A DNA stretch of 38,399 nt from a virus. A program made the position numbers and the translations under genes. The DNA lies in IMG/VR virus record IMGVR_UViG_3300018049_000053, positions 1 through 38,399 of that record, one strand, 5' to 3'. Below, in pieces: positions 35,514 to 38,399 of the stretch; position 1 is the first letter of the stretch, and the number at the start of each line of letters is the position of its first letter. Below the pieces are notes generated by a model. It ran no database searches. It saw only the letters and a program-made list of their open reading frames with translations, and was not told the DNA's origin.

Positions 35514-36342
35514 AGGTTTTTGTCTATTAGCACAAAATAATGAAAAAACAGATTATGTCCGTCAAGCATATGCGTTAGCACTAAGTTTACACAAATATAA
35601 TACTGGACAAAAAATAAGTTTGATAACAAACGATAAAGTTCCAGACGAATGGCAGGGACCTTTTGATAAAATTATTTCTATTCCGTGGTCAGATGATGCC
35701 CAAGATGAAGATTGGAAAATACAAAATAGATGGAAAGTTTATCACGCAAGTCCGTATGATGAAACAATAGTACTAGAAGCAGATATGTTGATTCTAAGTG
35801 ATATAACACATTGGTGGGATGAACTAGGAAAAAGAGAGTTATTTTTTACTAGCAATGTAAGAACTTACAGAGATGAACTAGTTACAAATAGGTTTTATAG
35901 AAAAACATTTGATGCAAACAATTTACCTAATCTTTATAGTGCATTGCATTACTTTAAAAAAGGCGACAAAGCAAAAGAGTTTTATAATTTATTAGAAGTA
36001 ATAGTTAATAACTGGCAATTATTTTACGGAAAATATGCTCCAAACGAATATCAAAAATGGTGCAGTATGGATGTGTCTTGTGCTCTTGCAAGTAAGATTA
36101 TAGGAAACGAATTAGACATTACTGATCCGAATAGTTATATTACATTTACACATATGAAAACTCGTCTACAAGGATGGCATCAAGTACCTGAAAGATGGAC
36201 AAATGTTATTGGTAGATATTATAAAAAAGATGGTAGCTTATTGCTAGGGAATTATATTCAAAAGGGCATACTGCATTATGTAGAAGATATGTTTTTGTCC
36301 GAAGAAATTATAGAGAAGTTAAAAGATGGCACTGTATATTAA
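35506..36342 (+). CDS. GT-A-type glycosyltransferase-like protein 2 (paralogue)
   Basis: From the ATG at 35506 it is 278 residues. An in-frame ATG at 35488 exists, but GAGG at 35493-35496 lies 9 nt before 35506, and MSKGFCLLAQNN aligns with the start of the preceding protein. It shares the general plan: LLAQNNEKTDYVRQA, then ASPYDETIVLEADMLILSD in place of ISPFDETIVMDTDF. The DxD position therefore reads E91-A-D93. LYSALHYFKKGD matches the MYWATVFYFKK region of its neighbour. ExD variants can still bind metal in some GT-A enzymes, but activity is unproven. It overlaps the preceding gene by 8 nt and the next by 17 nt. Confidence 0.65.
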   Translation: MSKGFCLLAQNNEKTDYVRQAYALALSLHKYNTGQKISLITNDKVPDEWQGPFDKIISIPWSDDAQDEDWKIQNRWKVYHASPYDETIVLEADMLILSDITHWWDELGKRELFFTSNVRTYRDELVTNRFYRKTFDANNLPNLYSALHYFKKGDKAKEFYNLLEVIVNNWQLFYGKYAPNEYQKWCSMDVSCALASKIIGNELDITDPNSYITFTHMKTRLQGWHQVPERWTNVIGRYYKKDGSLLLGNYIQKGILHYVEDMFLSEEIIEKLKDGTVY

Positions 36343-36898
36343 CTTTAACGAAAAAACAGGTAAAATTGTTAAATTAACAAATGTGTTTGATGACACAACA
36401 CCTTCTATTGAAGTTGATAGAACTACTTATGTAGATTTTATATCTGGTAAAACTAATACAAAAGATTATTTAATATTGCCTACAGGAAAAGAAAATATAA
36501 AATACGAGCTACAATTAAAACATAGTGGAGTTGATTTATTTGATGTAGATAGAAGCATACATAGAGTAGAAAAAGTTACTAGTGTTGACAATAATAACGC
36601 ATTTATTATTATACAAAATACTGTAAATAAAACTTGGTCGTTTAAATTAACCGACGGGTTAAAAAATTTACTTCAGGAAACTCCGTATTATAAAGATAAA
36701 GAATATAATATTTACATCACTAGTCAAGATGATCCTAATATTTTATTAGATACAATTCATTTTCAATTATGGAATGTTATGTATAATGACAAATTTGTAC
36801 TTACAGATCAAAATAAAGAGGTTGCATCACAGAGTGAAGTGAGTGTATACTGTGGTAAAATATTCGAAAACTATTATCATATACAGGAAACAGAATGA
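36326..36898 (+). CDS. conserved hypothetical protein within the glycosyltransferase operon
   Basis: This 190-residue protein is not recognised. It is hydrophilic, without signal peptide, membrane segment or catalytic motif, and predicted to be beta-rich from alternating patterns such as KYELQLKHSGVDLF and TWSFKLTDGLK. It ends with VSVYCGKIFENYYHIQ. The start overlaps the preceding gene by 17 nt with only a weak purine-rich ribosome site (GAGAAG), which suggests coupled translation. The end overlaps the next gene by ATGA. Its place between glycosyltransferase-like genes suggests an accessory or substrate role, but nothing in its sequence proves it. Confidence 0.55.
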   Translation: MALYINFNEKTGKIVKLTNVFDDTTPSIEVDRTTYVDFISGKTNTKDYLILPTGKENIKYELQLKHSGVDLFDVDRSIHRVEKVTSVDNNNAFIIIQNTVNKTWSFKLTDGLKNLLQETPYYKDKEYNIYITSQDDPNILLDTIHFQLWNVMYNDKFVLTDQNKEVASQSEVSVYCGKIFENYYHIQETE

Positions 36899-37788
36899 AA
36901 ATACAAGTAGCTGAACAAGATATTATTTTTCTAAGTTATGACGAACCAAATGCAGAAAAAAATTATGCAGATTTGTGTAGTAAGATTCCCTGGGCAAAGC
37001 GTGTTCACGGAGTATACGGGAGCGATGCCGCACATAAGGCTTGTGCAGATTTAAGTGAAACAGAGTATTTTGTTACTGTAGATGCAGACAACATTGTTGA
37101 TCCTAAATTTATGAATGTAGTTGTTGATACAGAAGAGCTTGGATTAACACCAGACCACGTTTTTAGTTGGTGCGGCAAAGTTCACGTTAACGGACTGATG
37201 TACGGTAACGGCGGACTAAAAATGTGGACACGTAAATTTGTTCACAATATGAAAACACACGAAGCAAGTGAAGACGGAGATGAACGAGGAAAAGTCGAAT
37301 TCTGTTTTGACAACAAGTATTACCAGTTTAACGAAAACTACAGCGAATCTTATACTAATGCAACACCTTGGCAGGCTTGGAGAGCTGGCTTTAGAGAAGG
37401 CGTTAAGATGAGTTTAGATCAAGGAGCTAAAGTAGACGATTTACGTAGTGTATGGTGGCAAAATTATCAACGCCTTCTTATTTGGAGTCAAATCGGTGCA
37501 GATGTAAAAAATGGTATGTGGAGCATACTAGGCGCACGTCAAGGTTGTTATATGACAAACTGTACAGATTGGGACTATGCCAATGTGCGTGACTTTGAAT
37601 GGCTAAACAACTTTTGGGAAAGTGATGTAAAAGATTTAAACCCAGACGAAGAATCAGAACGTTTGGGATTTGAAATACTAAAAGGCACAGGTGTTGATAT
37701 GTCTACAAAGCCATTAGATGCAGAACAAAGTAAATTCTTTAAAGCAGTATATCAAAATACACCAAGGATTATAAAGCGAGCTAAATGA
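36895..37788 (+). CDS. glycosyltransferase-like protein 3 (GT2-like)
   Basis: This 297-residue protein has a GT-A/GT2-like N-terminal half: DIIFLSYDEPNAEKNYADL, then IPWAKRVHGVYGSDAAHKAC and the DxD motif D63-A-D65 in FVTVDADNIVDP. The C-terminal half is Trp-rich (TPWQAWRAGFREGVKM, RSVWWQNYQRLLIW) and is conserved in similar proteins of marine T4-like phages, by memory. It is unrelated at the motif level to the two GT8-like proteins upstream. AGGAAACAG precedes the ATG. It overlaps both neighbours by ATGA-type junctions. It probably transfers a sugar or related group. Donor and acceptor unknown. Confidence 0.65.
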   Translation: MKIQVAEQDIIFLSYDEPNAEKNYADLCSKIPWAKRVHGVYGSDAAHKACADLSETEYFVTVDADNIVDPKFMNVVVDTEELGLTPDHVFSWCGKVHVNGLMYGNGGLKMWTRKFVHNMKTHEASEDGDERGKVEFCFDNKYYQFNENYSESYTNATPWQAWRAGFREGVKMSLDQGAKVDDLRSVWWQNYQRLLIWSQIGADVKNGMWSILGARQGCYMTNCTDWDYANVRDFEWLNNFWESDVKDLNPDEESERLGFEILKGTGVDMSTKPLDAEQSKFFKAVYQNTPRIIKRAK

Positions 37789-38399
37789 GCAACGAAGAAA
37801 AAATACGCATACTAGAAGAAAAGCGTGATAAAATAAACAAAGTAAGTTGCAGTTTCTGTACGGCTAAATGGTTGCAAACTACATTATATCTACAAAACGG
37901 GTATAATCACAGTTGTCACCATCCTGCTCCGCATAAAATACCCTTGAAAGAAATCGAAAAAGATCCTGGCGCACTACATAACAGTCAATATAAAAAACAA
38001 CAACGCCTTGATATGATATTAGGTAACAGACCAAAAGAGTGTGATTATTGTTGGAATATTGAAGATTTAGATAAAAATTATTTTAGTGATAGGCATTATA
38101 AAACAGCAGATACTTGGGCCTGGGATAGATTTGAAGAAATTGCAACTAGCGATCCTGGAGAAAATGTATATCCTAGTTATTTAGAAGTTAGCTTTTCAAA
38201 TGCTTGTAATTTTGCTTGTGCATATTGTAGTCCAGAAATTAGTAGTAAGTGGATGGAGGATATAAAACAGAATGGAGAATATCCTACAAAACACGGAAGT
38301 CATAATTTAACCTATTTAGAAAAAGTAGGAAAAATGCCATATAGGCATAATGATGATAACCCTTATGTAGAAGCATTTTGGAAATGGTTTCCTGATGCA
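37785..38399 (+). CDS. radical SAM protein, twitch-type (partial, runs off right edge)
   Basis: The visible 205 residues contain the radical SAM cluster motif C141-xxx-C145-xx-C148 in FSNACNFACAYCSPEIS, which binds a 4Fe-4S cluster and S-adenosylmethionine. Before it lie two CxxC pairs (C22/C25 and C86/C89) and C44. The second pair is within GNRPKECDYCWNIED, a feature of phage and marine radical SAM proteins annotated as twitch-domain enzymes. The gene starts at an ATGA overlap with the preceding glycosyltransferase-like gene. It probably modifies a sugar, nucleotide or peptide. The rest of the core barrel is outside the window. Confidence 0.8.
   Translation, partial: MSNEEKIRILEEKRDKINKVSCSFCTAKWLQTTLYLQNGYNHSCHHPAPHKIPLKEIEKDPGALHNSQYKKQQRLDMILGNRPKECDYCWNIEDLDKNYFSDRHYKTADTWAWDRFEEIATSDPGENVYPSYLEVSFSNACNFACAYCSPEISSKWMEDIKQNGEYPTKHGSHNLTYLEKVGKMPYRHNDDNPYVEAFWKWFPDA

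Overview
The window is part of the genome of a T4-like myovirus, AT-rich and most like the marine members of that group. This rests on a recognisable T4-type set of genes in a T4-like arrangement: recombination nuclease subunit gp47 and late sigma factor gp55 on the minus strand, then baseplate genes (gp48/gp54-like tube initiator, gp53, a large hub-like protein, gp5, gp25, gp6) on the plus strand. Several downstream structural and glycosyltransferase-like proteins resemble conserved proteins of marine cyanophages and pelagiphages, from memory of those families. A low-GC marine host such as a SAR11-type bacterium fits the base composition, but the host is inference.

Layout. Positions 1-1304 (minus strand) carry gp55 followed by gp47, each behind its own sigma70-type promoter (TTGACA or TTGACT, 17 bp, TATAAT or TATTAT). 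Positions 1383-10345 are the baseplate block. Positions 10361-26062 are a single 15.7-kb gene for a 5,233-residue virion protein, in the place where T4 has gp7 and the following wedge genes. It contains beta-propeller blades, several carbohydrate-binding-like modules, an array of 'DG' beta modules and an IPT/TIG-like domain. Positions 26084-34239 carry a conserved 204-residue structural protein, three fibre-like genes with a shared N-terminal region (one with a tail-collar domain, one with a different C-terminal domain) and a pair of related virion proteins. Positions 34306-38399 are a compact, overlapping operon: a small conserved protein, two related GT-A-type glycosyltransferase-like proteins, a protein of unknown function, a third glycosyltransferase-like protein and a radical SAM protein cut by the window edge.

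Regulation can be read directly. Copies of the T4 late promoter box (TATAAATA or one mismatch at the first or second base) stand before five structural genes. Gp55, encoded in the same window, is the factor expected to read them. Near-consensus host-type promoters drive gp55, gp47 and the glycosyltransferase/radical SAM operon. The gp55 promoter and the first late promoter touch back to back, forming a compact early/late divergent control point.

Coding density is very high. No stretch over 100 bases lacks a gene, and I saw no tRNA, CRISPR array, insertion sequence or integrase.
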